DNA of 64,000 bases from an uncultured Pelagibacteraceae bacterium (lineage in GTDB: Bacteria; Pseudomonadota; Alphaproteobacteria; Pelagibacterales; Pelagibacteraceae): the NCBI GenBank assembly GCA_902610655.1, contig CACLWL010000004.1, positions 1-64,000 on the forward strand, written 5' to 3'. Both the position numbers and the translations under genes were made by a program. Below the pieces are notes generated by a model. The model had not been told where the DNA came from, searched no databases, and saw only the letters and a list, made by a program, of their open reading frames with translations. Below are positions 18,109 to 26,872 of the stretch, piece by piece (the first letter of the stretch is position 1; the number at the start of each line of letters is the position of its first letter).

Positions 18109-19059
18109 CTAAATTACTAATTTATAAAATTCTTTTGTTTTTTTCATCAAAAAATTATTTAATTTTGGTGAGTTTTTTGCAACCTCGATCATTTCAGACA
18201 ATTTACCGTTGCAATGTAAAACTAGATTACAACCTGAGTTAAATGATTTTATCGTGTTATCTTTTATTGAGTACTTCAAAGCTTTCATTGAAATATCATC
18301 TGTAATTAAAACATTTTTAAATTTCATTTTATTTCTAATGAGCTTAATAACCTTCTTTGAATGGGTGGCTACATTATGCGGGTCTACCGATTTAAATATA
18401 ACATGAGCCGTCATAGCAAAGATTACATTCTTTCTTTTAAATGGAAAAAAATCATTTTTTTCTAAATATTTGAGGCTTTGACTTACGTTTGGAGTTTTAA
18501 AATGGCTATCTGATCTTGTGAGTCCATGGCCAGGTATGTGCTTCATAACGCAAGATATTCCATTTCGCTGATAATTTTTTATGAATATATCCCCTATTTT
18601 ACTAACCACCTTAGGGTTTTCTGAAAAGGCTCTACTTTTAATAATTTTATTTGAAAATTTTCTTTTTAGATCAAGAACAGGGGTGTTATTTACATTTATT
18701 CCTAACATTTTTAATAGATAAGAAATTTGATCTACATATATTTTTACATAGGTTTCAAAGTTTTTATTATCCTTTTTAAATAATTGTTCGTAATATGATG
18801 AGGTGAAGGGTTTAGAGTTTAAAATATTTTCTAGTCTTGAAATAACACCACCTTCTTGATCAATCGATATTGGATAATGCTCATCCTTGAAAATTGACTG
18901 AATCTTTTTTGTTAATATTCTGGTTTGATCTATATTTTTAATATTTCTTGAAAAAAGAATTATGCCCCAAGGTTTGTATTTTTTTAAAAAAGAGATTTCC
19001 TTATTAGTTAATTTGTAACCCTTAATACCAACAATGAAAGATCTTCTTTGACTAATCAT
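18109..19059 (-). CDS. nagZ: Family 3 beta-N-acetylglucosaminidase (NagZ-like)
   Basis: The 316-residue glycoside hydrolase family 3 protein removes GlcNAc from cell-wall turnover products in the cytoplasm. It shows ISIDQEGGVISRLE in the N-terminal barrel, the KHIPGHGLTRSDSHF loop with the catalytic His, and LITDDISMKAL with the likely nucleophile Asp. No signal peptide is apparent. Position upstream of scpA agrees with alphaproteobacterial order. Its start overlaps the preceding 85-codon gene by 8 bp. Confidence 0.93.
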   Translation of the reverse strand: MISQRRSFIVGIKGYKLTNKEISFLKKYKPWGIILFSRNIKNIDQTRILTKKIQSIFKDEHYPISIDQEGGVISRLENILNSKPFTSSYYEQLFKKDNKNFETYVKIYVDQISYLLKMLGINVNNTPVLDLKRKFSNKIIKSRAFSENPKVVSKIGDIFIKNYQRNGISCVMKHIPGHGLTRSDSHFKTPNVSQSLKYLEKNDFFPFKRKNVIFAMTAHVIFKSVDPHNVATHSKKVIKLIRNKMKFKNVLITDDISMKALKYSIKDNTIKSFNSGCNLVLHCNGKLSEMIEVAKNSPKLNNFLMKKTKEFYKLVI

Positions 19060-19309
19060 TATCTAAAAGTTCCCAAAATTTATATTTTTTTTTTGAAGCA
19101 TTATTGTTTTCTACATAAGTAATAATTTTATCAGTATCGTTATTTAATACTGGCAAGTTTTTGGCATATTTAATAATTTTATTTTGGTGTGACTCTAATC
19201 CTCTAAAATATTTTTTTTTATAATCATCAGAGATATAGTATCTGATTGAGAAAATAAAAAAAAATAATATTACAATTAAATAAATTAAATATTTTATTTC
19301 TTTAAACAT
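19052..19309 (-). CDS. Small single-pass membrane protein of unknown function
   Basis: This 85-residue protein has an N-terminal membrane helix (about residues 7-27, YLIYLIVILFFFIFSIRYYI) and a basic, probably periplasmic tail. I do not recognise a domain. It is translationally coupled on both sides: its ATG shares a base with the argS stop and its stop overlaps the nagZ start. In many alphaproteobacteria a SPOR-domain protein occupies this slot between argS and nagZ. This gene could be the reduced remnant or a replacement, but no SPOR repeat is visible. Confidence 0.75.
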   Translation of the reverse strand: MFKEIKYLIYLIVILFFFIFSIRYYISDDYKKKYFRGLESHQNKIIKYAKNLPVLNNDTDKIITYVENNNASKKKYKFWELLDND

Positions 19310-21042
19310 TACATTTTATCAGGTGTACTAACACCAACTAAGTTCATCCCTGTTTTAATTACGTTTGATACAGATTTTAACAAAACTAGTTTTTCATCTG
19401 AAATTTTTTTATCTTCGCTAATAAATCTTTTGGTTTTATCTTCTTTACCCATATTCCAATATGAATGAAATAATGATGAAAGCTCATACAGATATGTTGG
19501 AACTCTATGAGGTTCAAGTTTTTTTGAAGAAATTTCAATACACTTTGGCCATTCTGATATTTTTTTATAAACATCGATATCTTCAGAACTAAAATTAAAG
19601 TTATATTTTTCTATTTTTATTTCTTCATTAATATCCTTATTGATATGTCTAAATACTGAACAAATTCTGGCATAACAGTATTGTACATAATATAATGGAT
19701 TATCTTTTGACTTTTCTTTGACTTTATCAAAATCAAAATCTATCTCAGCATCGCTACTTCTATTTAACATAATAAATCTTGTTGCATCTTTGCCAACCTC
19801 ACTAATTAAATCCTCGACCGTTATATAATCGCCTTTTCTTTTTGACATTTTAAATGGTTTGCCATCCTTTATTAATTTAACTAACTGACTTACTTTACAG
19901 ATTAATTTATTTTTCTCACCTGATAGGGCCTCAACTGACGCGGTAATTCTTTTTATATAACCAGCATGATCTGCACCTAAAATATTAATATATGTGTCGT
20001 AATTTCTATTTAACTTATTTTCATGGTAAGCAACATCCCCTGCAAAGTAAGTCCAACTATTATCGGACTTTTGAAGTGCTCTATCTTTATCATCACCAAA
20101 ATCAGTTGATCTAAATAAAAGTTGTTCTCTTTCAACCCATTTATTTTTATCTTCCCCTTCTGGAGCTTTTATTTTTCCATTATATACGAATTTATTTTTA
20201 ATTAATTTATCAATAGTTTTTTGAACCTCATTATTGTTTACAATTTCTCTTTCACTTTGAAATTTATCATGAACTATTCCTATGTTTTCTAGATTTGATT
20301 TAATTATTTTTATTGATTCATTGACTGATAAAATTGTTAATTTGTCGGATATTTTATCGAAACTGTCAAAATTTAAATCTTTATTATCATTTATAATATT
20401 TTTAGCTATTTGGATAATGTACTCACCAGGATATAAATCCTCTTGATCTTTGGGATAAGGCTTATTTTCAATTTGCTCTTTAATACGTAAATAAACTGAC
20501 TTAGTAAAATTGATTATTTGATTTCCATAATCATTTACATAATATTCTTTATGAACTTTGTGTTTATTAAATTTTAAAATATTAGCCAATACATCCCCAG
20601 ATACAGCACCTCTACAGTGACCAACATGAAGTGGACCAGTAGGATTGGCAGAAACAAATTCTAAGAAATAACTTTTTTTATTATTTGATGAGCTAGAACC
20701 ATATTCATATTTCTCATTTATTACCCCTTGGATAAATTGGTTCCAAAAAATATTTTTAAAAGTGATGTTTATAAATCCTGGCTTTACAATATCGATTTTT
20801 TCAATACTTTGATCTACCTTTCCTAATTCAGTTTTAATTTTTTTTGCAAGATCCATAGGATTAGTTTTATTTATTTTAGATAGGATCATTGCAACATTTG
20901 TCGATATATGTGACTTAAACTGATTGGGCGGTATATCCACACCAATAGAGTCTAGATTTTCTGGAATTTCAATTTTTCCATTTTTATTAATATTTAAAAT
21001 TAGGTCTTTAATTTTTTTCTGGTAAATTTGAAATATATTCAT
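19309..21042 (-). CDS. argS: Arginyl-tRNA synthetase
   Basis: The 577-residue class I synthetase charges tRNA-Arg. The HIGH signature appears as SANPTGPLHVGHCRGAV around residue 130, and the KMSKS-like loop is FKMSKRKGDYITVEDL. The N-terminal additional domain and the C-terminal DALR anticodon-binding domain (PLYYVQYCYARICSVFRH onward) are both present. It overlaps dgt by 4 bp. A tRNA-Arg(UCU) substrate is encoded in this window at 40352-40428. Confidence 0.97.
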   Translation of the reverse strand: MNIFQIYQKKIKDLILNINKNGKIEIPENLDSIGVDIPPNQFKSHISTNVAMILSKINKTNPMDLAKKIKTELGKVDQSIEKIDIVKPGFINITFKNIFWNQFIQGVINEKYEYGSSSSNNKKSYFLEFVSANPTGPLHVGHCRGAVSGDVLANILKFNKHKVHKEYYVNDYGNQIINFTKSVYLRIKEQIENKPYPKDQEDLYPGEYIIQIAKNIINDNKDLNFDSFDKISDKLTILSVNESIKIIKSNLENIGIVHDKFQSEREIVNNNEVQKTIDKLIKNKFVYNGKIKAPEGEDKNKWVEREQLLFRSTDFGDDKDRALQKSDNSWTYFAGDVAYHENKLNRNYDTYINILGADHAGYIKRITASVEALSGEKNKLICKVSQLVKLIKDGKPFKMSKRKGDYITVEDLISEVGKDATRFIMLNRSSDAEIDFDFDKVKEKSKDNPLYYVQYCYARICSVFRHINKDINEEIKIEKYNFNFSSEDIDVYKKISEWPKCIEISSKKLEPHRVPTYLYELSSLFHSYWNMGKEDKTKRFISEDKKISDEKLVLLKSVSNVIKTGMNLVGVSTPDKM

Positions 21043-22157
21043 TTTATTTTTTTATATACACTTATTGCATATCTATCAGTCATACCTGATATAAAATCTG
21101 CAATAGCTCTTTGTTTATCAGATTTATTATTAAGATTGCTTATAAATAAACTCGGTTTTTTTTGAATTTTATTAAACAATTTTTTAATTATTTTCTTTCC
21201 TTGGTTATTTTTGGATAAAACTTTCTTATTATTGTACATGCTGATTCTTAAAAATGACCTTATTTCATTAATTATTATTTTATAATTTTTTGAAAAATCT
21301 ACTAATATAGCATTGTGCTTATAGATATTATTTTTAGATGTAATTTTATTTTTTTTAATATTAAGAATAGTATTGTCTATGATATCTCTGACCATCAAAT
21401 TTATCGAGTCTCTTATTATTTGATTTAAAACTATTTGCAGATTATCTTTTTTTATCTTTGACTTATATTTTTTGTGTATTTGTCTGAAAAAATCAATTTC
21501 TAATAATTCATTTAGATTGAAAATATTTGCTTTAATACCATCTTGAATGTCATGATTATTATAAGCTATATCATCTGCTATAGCTGCAATTTGTGCCTCG
21601 ATAGATGGGTATGTATTTAGATTTATTTTATTTTTAAGGTTATTAAGTCCAACTAATTTATCAAGTTTTAATTTATTTTTAATTGGACCATTGTGTTTTA
21701 TTAGGCCGTCTAAAGTTTCAACGGTTAAATTAAGACCTTTAAATTTTAAATATTTATTTTCTAAAAACATAACAATTCTTAAAGTTTGAATATTGTGATC
21801 GAATCCACCATATTTAATCATACACTCATTTAAAGCATCTTCACCAGCATGCCCAAATGGTGTGTGACCTAAATCATGAGCAAGACTTAGTGTCTCTGTT
21901 AATTCCTCATTTAAGTTAAGATATTTTGATATTGTGCGGGCTATTTGGGAAACCTCAATAGAATGTGTAATTCTTGTTCTAAAATGGTCTCCATCTGTAT
22001 TAACAAAGACCTGTGTTTTGTGCTTTAATCGTCTAAATGCCTCACTATGAATTATTCTATCCCTATCTCTTTGGAAAGGTGTTCTAAGTTTGTTGACTGG
22101 CTCAAACAATAAACGCCCATTGCTTTTAAATTGACCAAGTTTCATGAAATTTTTCAT
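21039..22157 (-). CDS. dgt: dGTP triphosphohydrolase-like HD-domain protein
   Basis: This 372-residue protein of the dGTPase family hydrolyses dNTPs to nucleosides and triphosphate. The HD residues are visible in TRITHSIEVSQIARTI and LAHDLGHTPFGHAGEDAL. The N-terminal TPFQRDRDRIIHSEAFRRLK segment is characteristic of the alphaproteobacterial type 2 dGTPase-like proteins usually encoded upstream of argS. Substrate specificity cannot be judged from sequence. It is the first gene of the long minus-strand run and faces the A-type Fe-S gene across a 50-bp divergent spacer. Confidence 0.92.
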   Translation of the reverse strand: MKNFMKLGQFKSNGRLLFEPVNKLRTPFQRDRDRIIHSEAFRRLKHKTQVFVNTDGDHFRTRITHSIEVSQIARTISKYLNLNEELTETLSLAHDLGHTPFGHAGEDALNECMIKYGGFDHNIQTLRIVMFLENKYLKFKGLNLTVETLDGLIKHNGPIKNKLKLDKLVGLNNLKNKINLNTYPSIEAQIAAIADDIAYNNHDIQDGIKANIFNLNELLEIDFFRQIHKKYKSKIKKDNLQIVLNQIIRDSINLMVRDIIDNTILNIKKNKITSKNNIYKHNAILVDFSKNYKIIINEIRSFLRISMYNNKKVLSKNNQGKKIIKKLFNKIQKKPSLFISNLNNKSDKQRAIADFISGMTDRYAISVYKKIK

Positions 22158-22207
22158 ACTTTAAAATTAGAAAAAAAATATTATATTACTAATAACAGTG
22201 ATTATAT

Positions 22208-22525
22208 ATGAATAAAGAAATTAAATTTACAGATAAAGCTATAAAACAGATAAATAATCTTCTTGTACAAAAAGCAAAAGGATCTTTTTTTAGAATCGCT
22301 ATTAAAGGTGGTGGTTGTTCAGGCTTTCAGTATGATTTCTCTTTTGACAATAAAGCAGAACAAGATGACATTGTATTTAATAATGTCTTGATAGACAAAA
22401 AATCAGCAGAACTTTTAAACGGGTCAGAAGTTGATTATGTATCTGAATTAATCGGTGAATCATTTAAAATCACAAATCCACAAAGTAAATCTTCTTGTGG
22501 CTGTGGCGTTTCTTTCTCTCTTTAA
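22208..22525 (+). CDS. erpA: A-type iron-sulfur cluster carrier (ErpA/IscA family)
   Basis: The 105-residue HesB/IscA/ErpA protein has the three conserved cysteines: GGGCSGFQYDF and, at the C-terminus, SSCGCGVSFSL. It receives and delivers Fe-S clusters to apoproteins in the cytoplasm. It is more like ErpA/IscA2 of alphaproteobacteria than a Suf-linked SufA, judged by the isolated context next to dgt and xthA. Paralog assignment is less certain than the family. The stop overlaps the xthA ATG (TAATG). Confidence 0.87.
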   Translation: MNKEIKFTDKAIKQINNLLVQKAKGSFFRIAIKGGGCSGFQYDFSFDNKAEQDDIVFNNVLIDKKSAELLNGSEVDYVSELIGESFKITNPQSKSSCGCGVSFSL

Positions 22526-23301
22526 TGAAAATCAGCTCTTGGAATGTTAATTCTGTAAGAGCAAGAATTGAAAATATAAAAGATTATCTTAATAAATTTT
22601 CACCAAATATTCTTTTAATGCAGGAGATCAAAACAGAGGAAAAAAATTTCCCTTTTAATGAGTTTGAAGATTTAGGTTATCATAGTTATGTATTTGGTCA
22701 AAAAAGCTATAACGGAGTAGCTATTATTTCCAAAAAAAAATTAGAAAACGTAAGTACTGATATAATCAAGGATAAACTTAAACAGGCAAGAACAATATCT
22801 GCAGAGTTTGAATTTAAAAAAAGAAAAATATTGGTAATAAATATTTATACTCCAAATGGAAATCCAGTAGATACAGAAAAATATGATTATAAAAAAAAAT
22901 GGTTAAATGATCTTACAAAGGTACTTAAAAAATTAGGTCAGAAAAACGAAAATATTATTCTATCGGGTGATTTTAATATCATTCCTGCTGCAGAAGATGT
23001 TTATAATGCAAAAAGTTTTGAAGATGATGCATTATTTAGATTGGAAATAAGAAAAAAATATAGAGAAATATTAAACATGGGTTATGTAGATAGCTATAGA
23101 CATAAATATCCTGATACTGAGGGTTACACATTTTGGGACTATATGAGGGGTGCATGGCAAAAAAATAATGGGATGCGTATAGACCATTTTCTATTATCAA
23201 ATTCACTTATAAATATTTTAAAAAATGTAAGTATTAATAAGACACCACGTGGAAAAGAAAAACCATCAGATCACACACCTATTGAGATTGAATTAGCTTA
23301 A
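22525..23301 (+). CDS. xthA: Exodeoxyribonuclease III
   Basis: This 258-residue AP endonuclease/exonuclease of the EEP superfamily works in base-excision repair. Motifs present are SSWNVNSVRARIENI at the start, LMQEIKTEEKNFP with the metal-binding Glu, SGDFNIIPAAEDVYN, and the C-terminal SDHTPIEIEL His-Asp. I chose ATG 22525 (MKISSWNVN), which matches the family and couples to the upstream stop. The open frame extends upstream to 22495 inside the A-type carrier gene. Its end overlaps the convergent Ldh-family gene by 9 bp. Confidence 0.95.
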   Translation: MKISSWNVNSVRARIENIKDYLNKFSPNILLMQEIKTEEKNFPFNEFEDLGYHSYVFGQKSYNGVAIISKKKLENVSTDIIKDKLKQARTISAEFEFKKRKILVINIYTPNGNPVDTEKYDYKKKWLNDLTKVLKKLGQKNENIILSGDFNIIPAAEDVYNAKSFEDDALFRLEIRKKYREILNMGYVDSYRHKYPDTEGYTFWDYMRGAWQKNNGMRIDHFLLSNSLINILKNVSINKTPRGKEKPSDHTPIEIELA

Positions 23302-24291
23302 AGATTTTATTTTTTTTACTAAATCTTCGTTTATATTTCTTGGACCTTTATCTAATCTGTTTTTATGGCGTCTTTCACCTGGTAATCTTACTCCCTCTAA
23401 ACCTTTCATCTTTTCAAAAAAGTTATTTGAATGATCTTTCCAATTTTTCTCAGATATTTTGTCAGGTGACATTGCTAATATAAATTCACCGCCACTAGGT
23501 GGGCCACCATCGTTATTATCTTTTGCAGCTGTTTCATAACTAAAGTTATCACCTACTAAAGCTCCAGCTAATAACTCTACCATCATAGCAATACCTGATC
23601 CTTTGTAACCACCGAAAGGTAAAAGAACACCTCCGTCAGCAATCTCTGCCGGATCTGTAGTTTCTTTTCCCTCTTTACTTAATCCTGTACCTAAAGGAAC
23701 TTTATGACCTTCTCTTTTAGCAACTTGCACTTCTCCCATTGCCATTGATGCAGTTGCCATATCATAAACAACTGGTGTCATCCCAGGTCTTGGCCAAGCA
23801 AATGAAATTGGGTTCGTACCAAATAAAGGTTTTTTCGCCCCTGCGGGAGCTACAGCAGGTTTATACGATGTACATGCAAAAGCGACCAAACCTTGTTCAG
23901 CAATCATTTCTGTTTCAGGCCACATGGCTGCCATGTGATGCGAGTTAGTTATGGCAAGTACAGCTACTCCATTTTCTTTTGCTGCAGAAATTAGATCTGG
24001 AATACTTTTATTTAGTACCATAGGAGCTAAACAATTTTTACCATCAACTTTTATCACGCTTGATGATATTTTTTTGATTTCAGGTCTACCCTTCCCATTA
24101 ATCTTTTCACTTTTTAGACCAGATACATAAGCAGGAAGTCTAAACAATCCATGAGACATTGATCCATCTCTTTCCGCATTTGTAATTAAAGTACTTAGAA
24201 TTTTTGCGTTTTCATCATCACAACCATTGGCTTTAAGTGTGTTAAAGGCAAGATCGTATATTTGGTCTAATGAAAGTGGAACTGTGGACAT
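23293..24291 (-). CDS. Ldh/DpkA-family NAD(P)-dependent oxidoreductase
   Basis: The 332-residue protein belongs to the type-2 malate/L-lactate dehydrogenase (MDH2_LDH2) family, unrelated to classical LDH. The catalytic His segment is MSHGLFRLPAYV. The stretches ITNSHHMAAMWPETE, FGTNPISFAWPRPG and PFGGYKGSGIAMMVELLAG are family hallmarks. NSHHMAAMWP most resembles delta1-piperideine-2-carboxylate/delta1-pyrroline-2-carboxylate reductases (DpkA), so a role in proline, hydroxyproline or lysine catabolism is plausible. Exact substrate is unproven. The gene is monocistronic and divergent from the 24384-26834 cluster. Confidence 0.85.
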   Translation of the reverse strand: MSTVPLSLDQIYDLAFNTLKANGCDDENAKILSTLITNAERDGSMSHGLFRLPAYVSGLKSEKINGKGRPEIKKISSSVIKVDGKNCLAPMVLNKSIPDLISAAKENGVAVLAITNSHHMAAMWPETEMIAEQGLVAFACTSYKPAVAPAGAKKPLFGTNPISFAWPRPGMTPVVYDMATASMAMGEVQVAKREGHKVPLGTGLSKEGKETTDPAEIADGGVLLPFGGYKGSGIAMMVELLAGALVGDNFSYETAAKDNNDGGPPSGGEFILAMSPDKISEKNWKDHSNNFFEKMKGLEGVRLPGERRHKNRLDKGPRNINEDLVKKIKSLS

Positions 24292-24383
24292 TTATTTATA
24301 TTTGTACCACTATTTATATTCTTTGCTAGATTATTATTTAATAAAATCTTTAAAAACTAAATATAAGAAACAAAAGGAGTAAA

Positions 24384-24605
24384 ATGTTTTTAAAAAAATA
24401 CTTAAAATGGATCAGTACATTCCTTGTATTAACCGGAATATTACTTACAAACTTAAACATCTACCCCATTAATATTTACTTTCATGGATTAGGAGTTGTT
24501 GGATGGACTATCGCTGGATTTGTTAGCAAAGATAAAGCGATACTAACTAACTTTGGACTACAAATACCATTGTTCTTAATAGGAATTTATAAGATTATTA
24601 TATAG
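24384..24605 (+). CDS. Small membrane protein upstream of arsC
   Basis: The 73-residue hydrophobic protein has about three short helices (7-24, 30-46, 54-72) and basic residues near the N-terminus. It begins with ATG behind a strong AAGGAG at 24374-24379. I recognise no characterised domain. Its stop shares a base with the arsC GTG start (TAGTG), so it is coupled to the arsenate reductase and channel genes and may be part of that module. Confidence 0.75.
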   Translation: MFLKKYLKWISTFLVLTGILLTNLNIYPINIYFHGLGVVGWTIAGFVSKDKAILTNFGLQIPLFLIGIYKIII

Positions 24606-25036
24606 TGGAAAATATATTATTTGTTTGTACAGGAAACTCTGCAAGAAGTATCATTGCTGAATCTATAGTTAATAATAAATATAACGATAAATTTAAAGCT
24701 TACAGTGCTGGTAGTAACCCTTCTGGCGAAATTAATAAAGATATAAAACGTTATTTAAACAATAAAGGATTTAATCTTCAAGACTACTCGTCTAAAAATT
24801 TTAGTATGTTTATTGATGGAGAAATAAAAATTGATCATGTTATTACTGTATGTAATAATGCTAACAATGAGCTGTGCCCTATTTGGCCTAAGAAAAATCA
24901 AATCATTCATTGGAATATTGAAGACCCAGTAACAAAACTTAATAACATAAATGAGGATGAAAAATTTCAGATAATTACTGATACTTTTAATAATATTGAT
25001 AAAAGAATTAAAAATTGGATTCTAAATGAAAAATAA
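24605..25036 (+). CDS. arsC: Thioredoxin-type arsenate reductase (LMW-phosphatase fold)
   Basis: The 143-residue protein has the P-loop FVCTGNSARSIIAES with Cys8, plus Cys83 (VITVCNNANNE) and Cys91 (LCPIWPKK). The spacing matches the Cys10/Cys82/Cys89 relay of thioredoxin-coupled ArsC. It is therefore predicted to reduce arsenate to arsenite rather than act as a tyrosine phosphatase. The sequence IIHWNIEDPV agrees with ArsC relatives (HW..DP). It starts with GTG coupled to the preceding stop and overlaps the aquaporin gene by 11 bp. No arsR regulator is visible nearby. Confidence 0.88.
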   Translation: MENILFVCTGNSARSIIAESIVNNKYNDKFKAYSAGSNPSGEINKDIKRYLNNKGFNLQDYSSKNFSMFIDGEIKIDHVITVCNNANNELCPIWPKKNQIIHWNIEDPVTKLNNINEDEKFQIITDTFNNIDKRIKNWILNEK

Positions 25037-25676
25037 TAACAGAATATTTCTAGGTGAATTTATTGGAAGTAGCTTTTTAGTAATGGTTATTGTTGGGTCT
25101 GGAATAATGGCTGAAAATCTAACAAATGATAATGCTTTGAGATTAACAGCTAATACACTCGCAACTGGTGCTGGCCTATTCGTCTTAATAACTGCTTTTG
25201 CAAATATTTCAGGTGCACATTTTAATCCTCTTGTGAGTTTATCAATGTTTTTAAGAAAAAAAATCAATGGAAAACTTCTGATCATTTATATTCCTGCCCA
25301 AATACTTGGTTGTTTGGTTGGTGTTATGTTGGCTAATGTTTTTTTTGAACACGATATTCTTGAGTTATCGACAAAAAATAGAGATGGCTTACATATTTTC
25401 TTATCTGAAATAATTGCTACTTTTGGTTTAATTTTTATTATTTTTGCTACTCAAAAAGATGGCAAAATAATAATAGCTGCTAGTGTTGCAACATATATTA
25501 TGGCTGGTTATTGGTTCACATCATCAACATCTTTTGCAAATCCAGCTGTTTCAATAGCTAGAACTTTTACTGATTCTTTTACGGGAATTAATTATTTGAA
25601 TACGCCTACATATATTTTAGCTGAATTTTTAGGGGCTCTAATAGCTGTATATTTTATTAAAAAATTAATTAAATAA
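25026..25676 (+). CDS. aqpS: MIP-family channel, AqpS-like (metalloid/arsenite efflux candidate)
   Basis: This 216-residue aquaporin-fold channel has six helices and two half-helix motifs: NPL at residues 67-69 (SGAHFNPLVSL) and NPA at 172-174. The residue after the second NPA is Val175, not the Arg that closes the selectivity filter of water-specific aquaporins. Fusion of expression with arsC (11-bp overlap) recalls the Sinorhizobium meliloti aqpS-arsC system, where arsenite formed by ArsC leaves through the channel. The gene symbol is assigned by context and similarity, so it is tentative; glycerol or urea transport is an alternative. Confidence 0.8.
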   Translation: MKNNNRIFLGEFIGSSFLVMVIVGSGIMAENLTNDNALRLTANTLATGAGLFVLITAFANISGAHFNPLVSLSMFLRKKINGKLLIIYIPAQILGCLVGVMLANVFFEHDILELSTKNRDGLHIFLSEIIATFGLIFIIFATQKDGKIIIAASVATYIMAGYWFTSSTSFANPAVSIARTFTDSFTGINYLNTPTYILAEFLGALIAVYFIKKLIK

Positions 25677-25868
25677 ATACAACTTTTTTTAGAATAAAAA
25701 AATATTTTAAAGTAGACATCAGTACTTAATAGTTTATTAGTTGACGAATCCTCACCTTAATTCTGATATTAATTTATTCTTTAATAGTATTTTTTTTATT
25801 ATCACATTACATAGATCTTAAGTCATGAATCGATAGGAACCGAAAACAATAATATAAAGGAGAAAAAA

Positions 25869-26834
25869 ATGGATATGACTTTAATTTACACGGTTATAGG
25901 CTTTGCCCTTGCCGGTTATAGCGTAATCGCTAACGACTCAATTCAAACACTAGGTACATTTATTGCCTCAAAAAAGAAGTGGTTTAAATGGTATACACTT
26001 GCAGGATCTGCATCAGCTGTAATGATTATTGCGTTAGCATGGGGATGGTATTCGTATGATGGTGATATATCTTATGGAAGATTAACTAGAATACCTTATC
26101 AAGAAATTCAATGGTATCACGCAGTAGCGCCTGCAATACTATTATTATTAACTAGAATTGGAATACCAGTTTCAACTACCTTTTTAGTTCTTTCAGCATT
26201 TGCCTCAACGGTTGTGCTTGAAAAAATGCTTATGAAAAGCGTTGTTGGTTATGGTTTAGCTGCAATGGTTGCTTACATCGCCTGGATATGTGTTTCTAAA
26301 TTCATTAATGAAAAATTTGATGAAGTAGACGAAAAATGGGTAGGCTTCTGGAGAAATGCTGTTTGGATCTCTTCAGGTTGGTTATGGTGGGTTTGGTTAT
26401 CTCACGACGTGGCTAATATTGCAGTATATCTTCCTAGACAATTAGACTTAACATTACTCTTAATTGTAATGGGTTACTTTACAGCTCTATTATTTTATAT
26501 TTTCTACATTCAAGGTGGACCAATTCAAAAAGTCGTTCTTGAAAAAACAGGAACAAGATACGCAAGATCAGCAACAATTATTAATGTAATTTATGCTGGT
26601 GTCTTATTCTACTTTAAAGAACTAAACGATTTACCTATGTCTACAACATGGGTTTTTGTTGGTTTATTATGTGGAAGAGAACTTGCTATAGCTAGCATGA
26701 ACAAAGAATATAAGTTAGGTTACGTCTTTCCATTAATTGGAAAAGATTTCCTAAAAATGGTATTCGGCTTAACTGTTTCAGTAGGTATAGTGCTTGCAAT
26801 ACACTATGTAATAATACCAAACAATTGGTTTTAA
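25869..26834 (+). CDS. Diverged PiT-like (phosphate transporter family) membrane protein
   Basis: The 321-residue polytopic protein has a twofold repeat resembling PiT/PHO4 transporters. Repeat 1 has VIANDSIQTLGTFIAS (ND at 22-23) and IPVSTTFLVLSAFA (100-104). Repeat 2 has WLSHDVANIAVYLPR (178-183) and LPMSTTWVFVGLLCGREL (255-260). These match the PiT ND-x-AN and P-V-STT signatures, but the first Asn of the second motif is His. Substrate is unknown; phosphate or another oxyanion is inferred only from the fold. A strong AAGGAG (25857-25862) precedes the ATG. The 192-bp spacer to aqpS holds TTGACG at 25741 as a possible -35; I see no known riboswitch. Confidence 0.62.
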   Translation: MDMTLIYTVIGFALAGYSVIANDSIQTLGTFIASKKKWFKWYTLAGSASAVMIIALAWGWYSYDGDISYGRLTRIPYQEIQWYHAVAPAILLLLTRIGIPVSTTFLVLSAFASTVVLEKMLMKSVVGYGLAAMVAYIAWICVSKFINEKFDEVDEKWVGFWRNAVWISSGWLWWVWLSHDVANIAVYLPRQLDLTLLLIVMGYFTALLFYIFYIQGGPIQKVVLEKTGTRYARSATIINVIYAGVLFYFKELNDLPMSTTWVFVGLLCGRELAIASMNKEYKLGYVFPLIGKDFLKMVFGLTVSVGIVLAIHYVIIPNNWF

Positions 26835-26846
26835 ATATATTTTTGT

Positions 26847-26872
26847 GGTCGTATTAATTATTTAATACGGCC
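26847..26872. terminator. Bidirectional hairpin between convergent genes
   Basis: The sequence has arms GGTCGTATT (26847-26855) and AATACGGCC (26864-26872) with one G-U-type mismatch and an 8-nt loop. It lies between the stop of the PiT-like gene and covers the end of the convergent 38-codon ORF, so it could terminate both transcripts. U-tracts on either side are poor. Confidence 0.45.

Noticed and set aside
22495-22524. Upstream start for xthA
   Set aside because: It would lie inside the A-type carrier gene; the TAATG overlap at 22523-22527 fits better.
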